64,000 nt of DNA from Halomonas nitroreducens (GCF_003966155.1 NZ_RXNS01000018.1:31375-95374), one strand, 5' to 3'; counted from the first letter of the stretch, positions 35,686 to 46,521 are shown. Program-made: numbers and translations. Notes: generated from the letters alone by a model not told the origin.

Positions 35686-36882
35686 TTACTCGATGGCGTT
35701 GCGAATGCGCTCGGCAGCGGCATCCAGCGCCGCCTGGGGCGACTGTCGGCCACTGCCGATGTTCTGCAGCGCCGGTTCCATGGCCGACCAGAAGGCCCCC
35801 ATTTCGGGGATGTTCGGCATCGGCTCGCCGAGTTCGGCATTCGCCAGGGTCGCGGCGATCCGCGGATCGCTCGCCAGGTCCTGCTGATAGGCCTTGTGGG
35901 CCACGGCCCCCAGCGAGCCGTTGCCGTTGAAGGTACGCAATCCCTGCTCCTCGAGCAGGTAGCCCTCGAGGAACTCGGTGGCCAGGAAGTCATTGGGCGA
36001 GGCCGAGTTGATCATCGCGGCCATCACCCCGAACATCGGCTTGGCCCGCTCGTCGCCGACTTTGGGCAGCAGGGCCACGCCGAAGTCGATCCCGCTCTTC
36101 TCCAGGTTGCTCCAGGCCCAGGGGCCGCTGATCATGGCAGCCACCTCGCCCTGGTTGAAGCGGGTGTCGGTGACGCTGTAATCGGTGCCCTCGGGCAACA
36201 CGCCGGACTCGATCAGCTCGCTCAATACCCGAGCGCCCTCCACGGCACCGTCGGTGTTGACGCCGATGTCGCTGACGTCATAGCCGGACTCGGTGCTGCG
36301 GTAGGGATAGCCGCCTTTGGCGGCCAGCAACGGCCAGCTGAAGTAGGGTTCACCGTAATTGAACAGGATCGCTTTCTTGCCGTCCTTCGCGAGCTCGGCA
36401 TCGAGCTTGGCGAGTTCGGTGAAGCTCTGCGGCGCTTCCTCCACCAGGTCCTTGTTGTAGATCAGGCCCAGCGATTCCACGGAGATGGGGTAGCCATAGG
36501 TCCCACCGTTCCACTCGACGGCGTCCCAGGTGAAGTCGAAGTAGCGCTCTCGGTAGGCATCGGAGGGCGCGACGGCCTTGAGTAGCCCGCTCTGGGCCCA
36601 TTCCCCCATGCGGTCGTGGGCGAAGATGACGATGTCCGGCCCCTGGCCGCTGCCCGCCGCCTGCTGGAAGCGGTTAGTCACATCGTCGGGATGGACGATG
36701 TCGACGGCAATCCCGGTGTCGGAGGTGAAGCGGCTGGCCACCTCGCGGATGCCCTGGGGTCCCTTGTTGTCGCCGATCCAGACGGTCAGGGTATCGTCCT
36801 CGAAGGCCATGGCCGGAAGGACGGCGCCGGCGCCCAGGGTGGCGGCGAGCAGAGAGGTGAGGAAGGCGTGGCGTCGTGTCAT
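35686..36882 (-). CDS. malE: Maltose/alpha-glucoside-binding periplasmic protein MalE
   Basis: This 398-residue protein has a signal peptide (FLTSLLAATLGAGAVLPAMA) and the two-lobe fold of family-1 solute-binding proteins. MalE-like segments include LTVWIGDNKG at the mature N-terminus, GPDIVIFAHDRMGEWAQSGLL, YGYPISVESLGLIYNKDL, GPWAWSNLEKSGIDFGVALLP and MPNIPEMGAFWSAMEPALQN. It would deliver maltose or another alpha-glucoside to MalF-MalG. The promoter region upstream holds a motif and inverted repeat shared with the alpha-glucosidase operon, consistent with joint control by the MalT-like activator. Confidence 0.93.
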   Translation of the reverse strand: MTRRHAFLTSLLAATLGAGAVLPAMAFEDDTLTVWIGDNKGPQGIREVASRFTSDTGIAVDIVHPDDVTNRFQQAAGSGQGPDIVIFAHDRMGEWAQSGLLKAVAPSDAYRERYFDFTWDAVEWNGGTYGYPISVESLGLIYNKDLVEEAPQSFTELAKLDAELAKDGKKAILFNYGEPYFSWPLLAAKGGYPYRSTESGYDVSDIGVNTDGAVEGARVLSELIESGVLPEGTDYSVTDTRFNQGEVAAMISGPWAWSNLEKSGIDFGVALLPKVGDERAKPMFGVMAAMINSASPNDFLATEFLEGYLLEEQGLRTFNGNGSLGAVAHKAYQQDLASDPRIAATLANAELGEPMPNIPEMGAFWSAMEPALQNIGSGRQSPQAALDAAAERIRNAIE

Positions 36883-36986
36883 GTCGATCCCCTTTGTTGT
36901 TGTGCAGAGTCGTGGCGCGATGGCCCGGCCCCGTCATGCCGGGCCGGGCGTTTACTCCGGTCAGGGTCGCCATTCGGCCGCCCGGG

Positions 36987-37037
36987 CGCCTCCTCCTCGA
37001 GGCGAGAGGAGGAGGCGTAAGGCCAGGGCGTAGGCGG
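36987..37037 (-). promoter_or_regulatory. Candidate MalT-type control region of malE
   Basis: Read toward malE (minus strand), CCGCCTACGCC (37037-37027) is followed nine bases later by a perfect 12-bp inverted repeat. Its arms are CGCCTCCTCCTC and GAGGAGGAGGCG with a 7-nt spacer (37017-36987). The malE ATG lies 104 bp downstream. The same 11-mer, spacing and repeat placement occur before the alpha-glucosidase gene. Confidence 0.5.
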
Positions 37038-37044
37038 AAGGGAG

Positions 37045-37078
37045 AAAACTCGCGAGGCGCCCCTCGATCGGGGCGTCG
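37045..37078 (-). terminator. Possible zapE terminator
   Basis: CGCCCC-TCGATC-GGGGCG (37058-37075) lies 12 bp after the zapE stop. On the minus strand it is followed within about ten bases by TTTT. The spacing is not ideal. Confidence 0.35.
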
Positions 37079-37086
37079 GGAAACTG

Positions 37087-38280
37087 TCAGTCGCGGCCGA
37101 AGCGCGCCAGCTGCATCTCGCGCAGCCGACTCAGGGTGCGCTGGAAGGGAAAGGCCAGGTGGCCGTCGCGGTAAAGGGACTCGAGTGGCACATGAGCCTC
37201 GAGGTACAACGGCACGCCCCGGTCGTAGCATTCGTCGACCAGGGCGATGAAGCGCCGCACGCCGTCGTCCTGGCGGGTCAGCGCCGGCAGCTCGCGATCG
37301 CCGGTGGCGACCCGGGCACTGGCATCCTCGGTGCCCCGGGCGATGCCGCCCGCCAGCGCTCCGCCGTCGAGGCGCGGGACCTCGCCGATCAGCAAATGAC
37401 GATAGCGGTCGCAGAGGCCGATGAAGTCCAGCGCCGAGAGGGGCTGCTCGCACAGCGCCGCGAAGTGGCACCACAGCACGTCGTCGCCGTGCGCCTGTAC
37501 CGGGATGTCACGGTGGCCCAGCTCGATGGGCGAGGTGCCTGTCGCCTGGCCGTCGCTGAGTCGCGCGAAGACCTCGGCCAGCGGGGAAGGCTGGCCCGGC
37601 GCGTGAATCCAGTAGCGGCGCTGCTCCTGCCCCGGATGCCGGCGGTGGTCCTGGTCGCCGTCCAGGTGCACCACCCCCATGTGATGGATGATCGCGTCGA
37701 TCGCCGGCAGGAAGCGTTCGCGGTTGAAACCGTCGGCATAGAGCTGCGCCGGCGCCTGATTGGAGGTGGCGACCAGCACCACTCCCTCCTCGAACAGCGC
37801 CCCCAGCAGGCGCCCCAGAAGCATGGCATCGGCGATGTCGCTGACGAAGAGTTCATCCAGGCACAGCACCCGAACGTCCGCGGCGAGTTCCGCCGCCAGA
37901 CGACGCAGCGGGTCGGGGGTGCCCGAGAGCTGAAACTGCCGCCGATGCACCCAGCGCATGAAGTGATGGAAATGCTGGCGCCTGGCCGGGACCGTCAAGG
38001 TGCGGGCAAAGCGGTCCATCAGCCAGGTCTTGCCGCGACCGACCGAGCCCCACAAGTAGACGCCGGCCACCGCCTCCTCCCCCCTCTGCAGGGCCTGGAA
38101 GGTTGCCTCCAGCGCCTCGACCGCGCGCCACTGGGCGGCATCGGCGACAAAGCTGCCGCACTCGATGGCCTCGCGATAGTCGTCGAGCGGCGATCCGGGA
38201 GCCACGGCCACGTCCACCGGATCGCGCGAGGCCGCCGCGCCCGACGACGCCGAGGTGTCGCGTTCATGATTCCCCACCAT
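37087..38280 (-). CDS. zapE: Cell division protein ZapE (AFG1-family ATPase)
   Basis: This 397-residue cytoplasmic AAA+-type ATPase has a P-loop at YLWGSVGRGKTWLMDRF (about residues 75-91), Walker B at VLCLDELFVSDIADAML and sensor-1 at VVLVATSNQAPAQLY. ZapE associates with the Z-ring and destabilises FtsZ polymers under stress. The N-terminal 25 residues are a variable, low-complexity extension. The ATG at 38280 lies 1 bp after the stop of the DUF808 gene, so the two are probably co-translated, an unusual partner for zapE. Confidence 0.9.
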   Translation of the reverse strand: MVGNHERDTSASSGAAASRDPVDVAVAPGSPLDDYREAIECGSFVADAAQWRAVEALEATFQALQRGEEAVAGVYLWGSVGRGKTWLMDRFARTLTVPARRQHFHHFMRWVHRRQFQLSGTPDPLRRLAAELAADVRVLCLDELFVSDIADAMLLGRLLGALFEEGVVLVATSNQAPAQLYADGFNRERFLPAIDAIIHHMGVVHLDGDQDHRRHPGQEQRRYWIHAPGQPSPLAEVFARLSDGQATGTSPIELGHRDIPVQAHGDDVLWCHFAALCEQPLSALDFIGLCDRYRHLLIGEVPRLDGGALAGGIARGTEDASARVATGDRELPALTRQDDGVRRFIALVDECYDRGVPLYLEAHVPLESLYRDGHLAFPFQRTLSRLREMQLARFGRD

Positions 38281-38281
38281 G

Positions 38282-39202
38282 TCAGCCCCGGCGCAGCTTC
38301 TGGACCAGCGTCACCCCGCCCAGCACCACGGCGCCAACGGCGAGGCCGAACACCAGGTTGAGCAGCATCGGGCCCAGGCCATGGACAATGGCATCGAGTC
38401 CGGGCACCGCCAGCTCGACCTCCGCGACGCCCTCGACGACGTGGTGCACGGCGGGAATGCCGTGACTGAGGATGCCGCCGCCGACCAGGAACATGGCCAC
38501 GGTGCCAACCACCGAGAGCAGCTTCATCAGGTAGGGGGCACCGGCCACCAGGGCGCGCCCCAGCCCGGCCACAGCACCCTCGCGATGGCTGAGGTAGAGG
38601 CCCAGGTCGTCGAGCTTGACGATGCCGGCGACCAGCCCGTAGACCCCGACGGTCATCAGCAAGCCGATGCCGACCAGCACCGCCACCTGCTGGCCGAGCG
38701 CCACCCCGGCGACCGTGCCCAGGGTGATGACAATGATCTCGGCGGAGAGGATGAAATCGGTGCGGATGGCACCCTTGATGCGCTCCCGCTCGAACTCGCG
38801 CATGTCGACATCCTCGGTGGCCAGCGCCTTGACCCTTTCGGCATGCTCAGCCTCGTCCTCCTCGCCGTGCAGGAACTTGTGGGCCAGCTTCTCGGCCCCC
38901 TCGAAGCACAGGTAGGCCCCGCCCAGCATCAGCAGCACCGTCACCAGGGGCGGCAGGAGGGCGCTGATCAGCAGCGCAGCGGGAATCAGAATCACCTTGT
39001 TGCGCAGCGACCCCTTGGCCACTGCCCAGACCACCGGCAGCTCGCGGTCGGCGTTCACGCCGGTGACCTGCTGGGCATTGAGGGCCAGGTCGTCACCCAG
39101 CACCCCGGCGGTCTTCTTGGCCGCCACCTTGGTCATCAGGGACACGTCGTCGAGGATGGTGGCGATATCATCGATCAGGGTCAGCAGGCTGCTACCGGCC
39201 AC
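38282..39202 (-). CDS. DUF808 (YedI-like) inner-membrane protein
   Basis: I place the start at a GTG (39202) because AAGGAGG sits 5 nt upstream and the resulting N-terminus ([18 protein letters not shown]) matches the family; an ATG at 39241 has less support. The 306-residue protein shows the YedI signature [24 protein letters not shown] and about six to eight TM helices, with [19 protein letters not shown] after the second. Function is unknown. The gene precedes zapE with a 1-bp gap, and an intrinsic terminator of the ast operon lies just upstream. Confidence 0.88.
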   Translation of the reverse strand: MAGSSLLTLIDDIATILDDVSLMTKVAAKKTAGVLGDDLALNAQQVTGVNADRELPVVWAVAKGSLRNKVILIPAALLISALLPPLVTVLLMLGGAYLCFEGAEKLAHKFLHGEEDEAEHAERVKALATEDVDMREFERERIKGAIRTDFILSAEIIVITLGTVAGVALGQQVAVLVGIGLLMTVGVYGLVAGIVKLDDLGLYLSHREGAVAGLGRALVAGAPYLMKLLSVVGTVAMFLVGGGILSHGIPAVHHVVEGVAEVELAVPGLDAIVHGLGPMLLNLVFGLAVGAVVLGGVTLVQKLRRG

Positions 39203-39297
39203 GGAGGCCTCCTTGGGTAGTGAATCGGCGGCCACCAGCATAACCGCCGCCCTGCCCCGCGCCGAGCCCCCGGCGCGTGAACCTGTTCCCGGTAACG

Positions 39298-39323
39298 AAA
39301 AAAGCCCCGCCGACAGGCGGGGC
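39298..39323 (-). terminator. Rho-independent terminator of the ast operon
   Basis: On the minus strand, GCCCCGCC-TGTC-GGCGGGGC is followed by six T. It lies 29 bp after the astB stop and before the DUF808 gene on the same strand, so it ends the operon without astE. Confidence 0.9.
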
Positions 39324-39351
39324 CAGGAGGGCTACCTCCACGCCATCGGGC

Positions 39352-40710
39352 TCAGCAGCGCTGGAAGGGATAGACGTCGCCCAGCCGCAGGATGCGGGTC
39401 AGCTCGTCCAGCGCGGCCAGGGTCTCCTCGGCCAGCTGGGGGTCGGCCAGGTCGGCCGGCGCCAGGCGGTCGCGATAGTGGCGCTCGACCCAGGCAGTGA
39501 GCTCGCCGTACAGGGCATGATCCAGCAGCACCCGCCCGGAGACTGCGGCCCGCTCCGCTTCGGAGAGTGCCACACGCAGCCGCAGGCAGGCCGGGCCGCC
39601 ACCGTTGCGCATGCTCTGCTTGACGTCCTTGACCACCACCTCGGCGATCGGGTTATGGCCCGCCAGCAGGTGGTCCTGCAGGCAGCGCCATACCGCCTCC
39701 CGCTCCTGGCACTCCCCCGGTACCACCAGGGTCATGGTGCCATCGGGGTTACTGAGCAGCTGGGAGTTGAACAGGTACGAGGCCACGGCATCGTCCAGGC
39801 TCACCGCCTCGGTGGGCACGCGCACCGGGATCAGAGGCGTGGCCATCTTGGCCCGCAGTGCGTCCAGGGTGCCCTGCTCGTCACGGAAGGCCATTTCGTG
39901 GTAGAGCAGCACCGGGCCGTTGCCCACGGCGATGACGTCGTTGTGGAAGACGCCCGCGTCGATGGCCTCCGGGTGTTGCTGCGCGAACACCGTCTGGGCC
40001 GCCTTGAGGCCATGCTGGCGGGCCACCGCCTGGCTGGCCTCCAGGGTCTGTCGGGCCGGGAAGCGGCGTGGCTCGACGTCGTCGCCACCGAAGGCCTGGC
40101 GGCCGTAGACGTAGAGGTGCACGCCCGCCTCGCCGTGGTCGGCACACAGTCGGGTATGGTTGGCCGCCCCCTCGTCGGAGAACGCCGGGGTCGCCGGCAG
40201 CACCGGGTGATGGGCGAAGTGCGCCTCGTCACGGAAGATCGATCCCAGCACTCGGGCGGTGGTCTCCGGCTCCAGGTAGCGGTGAAAGCTCGACTGCAGG
40301 TTGGCCGGGGTGAAATGCACCCGACCGTCCACAGCGTCGACGCTCGGCGTCACCGTGCCGGCATTGGCGGTCCACATGCTGGACGCCGAGCACACCGCCC
40401 GCAGCAGCTGCGGTGCCTCGCCGGCGGCCCGGGCCAGCACCTCGGCATTGCTGCCGGAGAAGCCCAGGGCGCGCAGGGCGCCCAGGTCGGGACGCTGCTG
40501 GGGCGGTAGCACGCCCTGGGCGTAGCCGGCATCCATCAGCGACTTCATCTTCTCGAGGCCCTGCAGCGCGGCCTCCCGGGGGTTGGCCACCAGGCCCTCG
40601 TGGCTCATCGACGCCACGTTGCCGTGGGCCAGCCCCGAGTAGTTGTGGGTCGGTCCCACCAGGCCATCGAAGTTGACCTCGCGCACCGTCGGATTGGTTT
40701 CCTGGCTCAC
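39352..40710 (-). CDS. astB: N-succinylarginine dihydrolase AstB
   Basis: This enzyme converts N2-succinylarginine to succinylornithine, CO2 and ammonia, step 2 of the AST pathway. I start it at the GTG at 40710, which gives [27 protein letters not shown], the usual AstB N-terminus, in 452 residues. The guanidine-modifying fold is visible at [26 protein letters not shown] and [15 protein letters not shown], where the catalytic cysteine follows GGGPA. The start codon lies inside one copy of the 84-bp direct repeat and overlaps the stop of the duplicated astD tail (GTGA), keeping the original translational coupling. Confidence 0.93.
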   Translation of the reverse strand: MSQETNPTVREVNFDGLVGPTHNYSGLAHGNVASMSHEGLVANPREAALQGLEKMKSLMDAGYAQGVLPPQQRPDLGALRALGFSGSNAEVLARAAGEAPQLLRAVCSASSMWTANAGTVTPSVDAVDGRVHFTPANLQSSFHRYLEPETTARVLGSIFRDEAHFAHHPVLPATPAFSDEGAANHTRLCADHGEAGVHLYVYGRQAFGGDDVEPRRFPARQTLEASQAVARQHGLKAAQTVFAQQHPEAIDAGVFHNDVIAVGNGPVLLYHEMAFRDEQGTLDALRAKMATPLIPVRVPTEAVSLDDAVASYLFNSQLLSNPDGTMTLVVPGECQEREAVWRCLQDHLLAGHNPIAEVVVKDVKQSMRNGGGPACLRLRVALSEAERAAVSGRVLLDHALYGELTAWVERHYRDRLAPADLADPQLAEETLAALDELTRILRLGDVYPFQRC

Positions 40711-40787
40711 AGCGACACCCCCGGCGGCAGCTTGTCGGGCAGGTGCAGGTCTTCGCTCTCCATGGAGGCCACCGGATAGGCACAGTA
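40704..40787 (-). repeat. 84-bp direct repeat, copy 2 (duplicated astD 3' end)
   Basis: This segment is identical over 84 bp to 40850-40933, offset by 146 bp. It encodes the last 26 codons of AstD (ending [11 protein letters not shown]) plus the stop and the astB start region. Confidence 0.95.
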
Positions 40788-40844
40788 GTCCGCGGCGGTC
40801 TTGTAAGAGCGCGCTCGGAGCGCCTCGGTCGGGCTCGGCATCAT
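40707..40844 (-). pseudogene. Duplicated astD 3'-end fragment between astD and astB
   Basis: A 45-codon frame starts with ATGATG at 40844, 8 nt after the astD stop, and ends at 40707. Its last 26 codons repeat the AstD C-terminus exactly, while the first part ([14 protein letters not shown]) is unrelated to the matching part of AstD apart from the following AADYC. It is most likely the remnant of a tandem duplication or recombination with another aldehyde-dehydrogenase tail. It keeps the reading frame and the GTGA coupling to astB and might be translated as a short peptide. Confidence 0.6.
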
Positions 40845-40849
40845 GTTCA

Positions 40850-40933
40850 GGCTCACAGCGACACCCCCGGCGGCAGCTTGTCGGGCAGGTGCAGGTCTTC
40901 GCTCTCCATGGAGGCCACCGGATAGGCACAGTA
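40850..40933 (-). repeat. 84-bp direct repeat, copy 1 (true astD 3' end)
   Basis: This is the genuine 3' end of astD, identical over 84 bp to 40704-40787. The copies diverge immediately outside this span on both sides. Confidence 0.95.
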
Positions 40934-42322
40934 ATCGGCAGCGTAGTAGGCGCTCGGGCGGTGGTTGCCGCTGTCGCCCACGCCGCCGAAGGGCGCGTCG
41001 CCGGAGGCGCCGGTGGTCTGGCGGTTCCAGTTGACGATGCCGGCACGGATGCGCAGCAGGAAGTCGTCCCAGTCGTCACGCTCCCCGCCGATCAGGCCGG
41101 CAGACAAGCCATAGCGGGTATCGTTGGCCAGGGCCAGGGCCTCGTCCCAGTCACGGTAGCGGTAGACCTTGAGCAGCGGGCCGAAGTGCTCCTCGTCGGG
41201 AACCGCCAGGCCGGTGACGTCGATCAGCGCGGGCCTGAGCAGGCTGGTGCCCTCCTCCAGGCGCTCCATGCGCGCGAGCACGGTGCCGCCCATGGCCTCG
41301 AGGGCGTCCTGGGCCTCGAGCAGGCCGTCGGCCGCCGCCGGGCTCACCAGGCCGCCGTAGAAGGGCGCCGGTTCGCTGAACTGGTCGGCCACGTGGAGAC
41401 GCGAGATGGCGTCCGACAACGCGTCCAGTAAGTGATCGCCCACCTGCCCTTCCGGCACGATCAGCCGGCGCGCGCAGGTGCAGCGCTGGCCACCGGACAG
41501 GAAGGCGGACTGCAGGATGGTCAGCACCGCGGCGTCCTGGTCGGGTACGTCCTTGATCACCAGCGGGTTGTTGCCGCCAAGCTCGAGAGCCAGGATCTTG
41601 TCGAGCTGATCGGCGAACTGACGCTGCAGCAGGCCGCCGACCTTGGCGCTGCCGGTGAACAGCAGGCCGTCGATGCCGGGATGGGCCGACAGCACCTGGC
41701 CCACCGGGGCCGCGCCCTGCACCAGGTTGATCACCCCCTCGGGGAGGCCGGCCTCGCGCCAGCACTGCAGGGTCAGGTCGGCGGTCAGCGGGGTCTGCTC
41801 GCTGGGCTTGAAGACCACGGTGTTGCCGGCCAGCAGCGCGGGCACGATGTGGCCGTTGGGCAGGTGGCCCGGGAAGTTGTAGGGACCGAAGACCGCCATC
41901 ACGCCATGGGGACGATGGCGCAGCACCGCCCGGGCGTCGCCCAGGTCGCGCTCACGCTCACCGGTACGCTCCTGGTAGCTGCGGATCGAGATCGCCACCT
42001 TGCCGATCATCGCGCCGACCTCGGTGCGGGCCTCCCAGAGCGGCTTGCCGGTCTCGCCGGCGATGGCCGTGGCCAGGTCCTCGCGGTGGCTCTCCAGCAC
42101 CTCGCGGAAACGCTCCACCAATGCCTGTCGCTCGGTGAAGGGCTGGCGCGCCCAGGCCGGGAAGGCGGCGCGAGCCGCGTCCACGGCGGCGCTCACCTGG
42201 GTTTCGGAAGCGGCGGCGCCCTGCCACAGCGTCTCGCCCGAGACCGGGTCCTGCTTGGCGAAGCCCTCGGCCTCGCCGTCCTGCCACTGACCGCCGATCA
42301 GCAGCCGTTGTGTCGCCTTCAT
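40853..42322 (-). CDS. astD: Succinylglutamate-semialdehyde dehydrogenase AstD
   Basis: This 489-residue NAD-dependent aldehyde dehydrogenase catalyses AST pathway step 4. Conserved residues include the glutamate in [13 protein letters not shown], the catalytic cysteine in [11 protein letters not shown], the cofactor-binding loop [17 protein letters not shown], and [35 protein letters not shown] near the C-terminus. The ATG at 42322 overlaps the astA2 stop (TGATG) and follows GAGGAGG. The last 26 codons are exactly duplicated just downstream. It belongs to astC-astA1-astA2-astD-astB. Confidence 0.94.
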   Translation of the reverse strand: MKATQRLLIGGQWQDGEAEGFAKQDPVSGETLWQGAAASETQVSAAVDAARAAFPAWARQPFTERQALVERFREVLESHREDLATAIAGETGKPLWEARTEVGAMIGKVAISIRSYQERTGERERDLGDARAVLRHRPHGVMAVFGPYNFPGHLPNGHIVPALLAGNTVVFKPSEQTPLTADLTLQCWREAGLPEGVINLVQGAAPVGQVLSAHPGIDGLLFTGSAKVGGLLQRQFADQLDKILALELGGNNPLVIKDVPDQDAAVLTILQSAFLSGGQRCTCARRLIVPEGQVGDHLLDALSDAISRLHVADQFSEPAPFYGGLVSPAAADGLLEAQDALEAMGGTVLARMERLEEGTSLLRPALIDVTGLAVPDEEHFGPLLKVYRYRDWDEALALANDTRYGLSAGLIGGERDDWDDFLLRIRAGIVNWNRQTTGASGDAPFGGVGDSGNHRPSAYYAADYCAYPVASMESEDLHLPDKLPPGVSL

Positions 42323-43368
42323 CACGCCTCCTCGTCGCTATCCAGAATGCGCAGGGTGTCCCCGGCGCCGACCTCGAGGCGTGCCGCCTCGGCCTCGCTC
42401 AGGGTCATTACGCCGTCGTCGCCGGGGCCGCGGCCCAGCCAGGCCGCGCGGAAACCGGCCATGGAAGTGGTGGCGGCCAGCCAGCGTGGCCGCTCGGCCT
42501 GCGCCAGCTCACCGGCCTTGACCTCCACCCGGCAGGTTCGCGACAGACGCACGCCGCGCACGTCGTCGATGTAGGCTTCCACGGTGGGGCCACCGTCGAA
42601 GATGTCGATGAACCCTTCCCAGCGCAGGCCTTCCTTCTTGAGCATCGCCAGCGCCGGCCGGGTGTGCTCGTGAACCTGGCCGATGCAGGCCCGGGCCTCC
42701 TCGGAGAGGAAGGGGGTATAGATCGGGAACTTGGGCATCAGCTCGCCGATAAAGCTCTTTTGTCCCAACCCCGTAAGTCTGTCCGCTTCATTGAAATCCA
42801 GCGGAAAGAAGTTGCTGCCCAGGCATTCCCAGAAGGGGCTCTTGCCCTCGGCGTCGAACACGCCGCGCATCTCCGCCAGCACCTTGTCGGGGAAGCGGTC
42901 GCGGAACTGGGCCATGAACAGCCAACGCATCATCGACAGCAGGGCGCCGTTGCGCTCGTGGCGACGGTCGCGCCCACGGTACTCGGGGCGCAGGAACAGC
43001 GAGGCCACCTCGGCGTCGCCGGTGTGGTCGGAACTCAGGAACAGGGTATCGATGGTGCGGTGCAGGTCGAGCTGCACCGAGGAGTGCGCCAGGGTGCCCA
43101 CCCGGTAGTGGTAGAAGGGCACCTCGCGGCCCACCTGCCCCTCGATGGCGCAGCAGCCGGCCAGCCGGCCGGTGTCGTCGTCCTCGAGGACGAAGAAGTA
43201 GAGCCGCTGGTCCACCGGCGTGCGCTCCTGGAAGGCGCTCACCGCGGTATCGATCTTCTGGGCCAGGAACTCGCGGTTGTCGGGCAGCGAGGTGAAGCCC
43301 ACCCCGGTCTCCCGGGCCAGGGCCTGCAGCTCGTCCAGGTCGGACGGGGCAATGGGTCGAATGCGCAT
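42322..43368 (-). CDS. astA: Arginine N-succinyltransferase, second subunit (AstA/AruG type)
   Basis: This 348-residue GNAT-fold enzyme transfers succinyl from succinyl-CoA to the alpha-amino group of arginine, AST step 1. Family landmarks are MRIRPIAPSDLDELQALA, SLFLRPEYRGRDRRHERNGAL at the CoA site, RWLFMAQFRDRFPDKVLAEMRG, SPFWECLGSNFF and DIFDGGPTVEA. Two consecutive astA paralogues occur here, as in Pseudomonas aruF-aruG, where both subunits form the active enzyme. The ATG at 43368 overlaps the upstream stop (TGATG), and the 3' end overlaps astD the same way. Confidence 0.92.
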   Translation of the reverse strand: MRIRPIAPSDLDELQALARETGVGFTSLPDNREFLAQKIDTAVSAFQERTPVDQRLYFFVLEDDDTGRLAGCCAIEGQVGREVPFYHYRVGTLAHSSVQLDLHRTIDTLFLSSDHTGDAEVASLFLRPEYRGRDRRHERNGALLSMMRWLFMAQFRDRFPDKVLAEMRGVFDAEGKSPFWECLGSNFFPLDFNEADRLTGLGQKSFIGELMPKFPIYTPFLSEEARACIGQVHEHTRPALAMLKKEGLRWEGFIDIFDGGPTVEAYIDDVRGVRLSRTCRVEVKAGELAQAERPRWLAATTSMAGFRAAWLGRGPGDDGVMTLSEAEAARLEVGAGDTLRILDSDEEA

Positions 43369-44438
43369 CACAGCTCTCCCTCGTCGTAGCCCGGGTCATG
43401 CGCGTCGCCCGGCAGGGCGAGCGGCGCGGCCAGCACGGCGCGGCCTTCCTCGACGCCGAGCAGCTCGGCGTGCTCCGGCGACAGCATCAGCTGGCCGGTG
43501 GGCGACAGGGCATAGCGCGCCACCACGCAGCGAAAATCGTGGAGCCGCTGGTTGGCGATCATCGCCGGCTCGGCATCCGGCAGCGAATGGGCCGGCCGGA
43601 TGCGCACCGGGTGCCAGGCGGCATGCCGGAAGCTCTCGAGCCGGTCGCGCTCGCCCTTGATCACCGGTCCGGCATCGAAGATATCGACGTGACGGGAGCG
43701 CAAGAACCCCTCGGCGAGCATCTCGTCCATGGCCGTCTCGTGGTCCGGGTGCTCGCGGCCGATGGCCGCCCGGGCCTGGGGCGTGAGCAGCGCCAGGTAG
43801 AGCGGGAACTGGGGCATCACCTCGGCAATGAAGCTCTTCGAGCGCACCCCGGCCACGTAGTTGATCTCCTGGTAGTCGCGCACGAAGAAGTGGCGGCCCA
43901 CGCTGTTCCAGAACGGCGACTGGTTGTCGTCGTCCAGGTAGCCCGGGAAGGCCATCGCCAGGATCTCGGCGAAGCGCTCGGGGTACTGGGCGATGAACAT
44001 CAGCCGCGCGCGGCGCAGCAGGCTCTCGGCGCTGGTGCCCCGGTAGCGGGGGTCCAGCGAGTAGGCGCACAGCAGGCTCGCCTCGGAGACCTCGTGGGAC
44101 AGCGAGAGGGACTGTACCTCGCGGCGCACGTCGAGCTGCTGCGAGGCATGGATGAGGGTCTCCTGCCGGTAGGTGTAATAGGCCTCCCGGGCGCCGGCCT
44201 GGGCGCGGATGGTGGCGGTCCCCACCACCTCGCCGCGCTCCAGGTCCTCGAGCACGAAGGTGTAGTGCTCGTCGCCGGGAAACTCCACCTCGGCTTCGAA
44301 GGCCCGCTGGGAGCGGGTGATGCGCTCCTCGAGGCGGTCCCGGTGGGCCGGCAGGTTGGTCAGGCGCGGCGTGGCACTGCCGGCCAGCCGCTCCAGGGCC
44401 GGCAAATCCGCCGGCCGGGTGGGACGTACGACCAGCAT
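43368..44438 (-). CDS. astA: Arginine/ornithine N-succinyltransferase, first subunit (AstA/AruF type)
   Basis: I start this gene at the ATG at 44438 (GGAGG seven bases upstream; N-terminus MLVVRPTRPADLPALERLA); an upstream ATG at 44492 would run into the astC stop. The 356-residue protein is a diverged paralogue of the next gene with the same landmarks: SLDPRYRGTSAESLLRRARL, MFIAQYPERFAEILAMAFPG, SPFWNSVGRHFF and DIFDAGPVIKGE. It is likely the alpha subunit. It sits 50 bp after astC and is translationally coupled to the second subunit gene. Confidence 0.92.
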   Translation of the reverse strand: MLVVRPTRPADLPALERLAGSATPRLTNLPAHRDRLEERITRSQRAFEAEVEFPGDEHYTFVLEDLERGEVVGTATIRAQAGAREAYYTYRQETLIHASQQLDVRREVQSLSLSHEVSEASLLCAYSLDPRYRGTSAESLLRRARLMFIAQYPERFAEILAMAFPGYLDDDNQSPFWNSVGRHFFVRDYQEINYVAGVRSKSFIAEVMPQFPLYLALLTPQARAAIGREHPDHETAMDEMLAEGFLRSRHVDIFDAGPVIKGERDRLESFRHAAWHPVRIRPAHSLPDAEPAMIANQRLHDFRCVVARYALSPTGQLMLSPEHAELLGVEEGRAVLAAPLALPGDAHDPGYDEGEL

Positions 44439-44488
44439 GGCATGGCCTCCACTGGATGATTCAGGGTCTCGCTGAGCGCGGCCGAGGC

Positions 44489-45751
<1,263 letters not shown>

Positions 45752-45760
45752 TCACTCGAG

Positions 45761-45784
45761 TATAGGGACCCCCCACCAGGGGGG
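45761..45784 (-). promoter_or_regulatory. Candidate ast operon promoter/operator region
   Basis: CCCCCC-ACCA-GGGGGG (45769-45784) is a perfect inverted repeat. On the minus strand it directly precedes TATACT, a good -10 match, about 58 bp from the astC ATG. No good -35 is visible, which would fit an activator-dependent promoter with the repeat as binding site. Confidence 0.35.
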
Positions 45785-45891
45785 CTTTCAGCAATGGGAC
45801 GGCGAATTGTGAAAAAGGCAGGGCGAGGGCCGTCGATACGCGCCACCGCGGGATCGGCTATGGTAGGGGTCTGCTCGAGGAGGATGCCCGG

Positions 45892-46521
45892 ATGCTCAAC
45901 ACCACGGCCTGGAACCGCCTGCGCTACGGCCTCTACGCCCCGCTCTACGACCACGTCGCCGAGCGCGCCTTCCGCCAGGCGCGCCGCCAGGCGCTAGCCC
46001 AGGTGCACTGGCGACCGGGCATGCGGGTGCTGCTGGTCGGGGCCGGCACCGGCCTCGATCTGCCCTGGCTGCCCCGGGACATCGAGCTCCATGCCACCGA
46101 CCTGTCCCCGGCCATGGTGCAGCGCCTCGCCGCCCGCGCCGAGGCCATGGAGCGGGACCTGGAAGCCGAGGTGATGGACGCCGAGGACCTGCACTACCCC
46201 GATGGCCACTTCGACGTGGTGGTGATGCACCTGATCCTGGCGGTGATGCCGGACCCGGCGCGCGGCCTGGTCGAGGCCCACCGGGTACTGGCCGCCGATG
46301 GCCAGCTGTGCGTGATGGACAAGTTCCAGGCCGACGAGCGGCCGGCCGGCCCCGGCCGGCGGGCGCTGAACCTCGTCACCTCGGCCATCGCCACCGATAT
46401 CACCCGCCAGGCCCGGCCCCTGCTGGAAGGCGCCGGCTTCGTGATCGAGGCCGACCGGCCGGTGCTGATGGGCTCGCTGTTCCGCGCCCTGCTGGCGCGC
46501 AAGGCGTCCACGCCGGGCTGA
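45892..46521 (+). CDS. Class I SAM-dependent methyltransferase
   Basis: This 209-residue protein has motif I VLLVGAGTGLDLPWLP (about residues 46-61), motif II acidic residue in HATDLSPAMVQRL, and post-motif YPDGHFDVVVMHLILAVMPDP, typical of UbiE-like small-molecule methyltransferases. The substrate, perhaps phosphatidylethanolamine or a quinone, cannot be told. GAGGAGG upstream supports the ATG at 45892. It is divergent from astC and converges on the EamA transporter gene with a shared hairpin at the stops. Confidence 0.85.
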   Translation: MLNTTAWNRLRYGLYAPLYDHVAERAFRQARRQALAQVHWRPGMRVLLVGAGTGLDLPWLPRDIELHATDLSPAMVQRLAARAEAMERDLEAEVMDAEDLHYPDGHFDVVVMHLILAVMPDPARGLVEAHRVLAADGQLCVMDKFQADERPAGPGRRALNLVTSAIATDITRQARPLLEGAGFVIEADRPVLMGSLFRALLARKASTPG

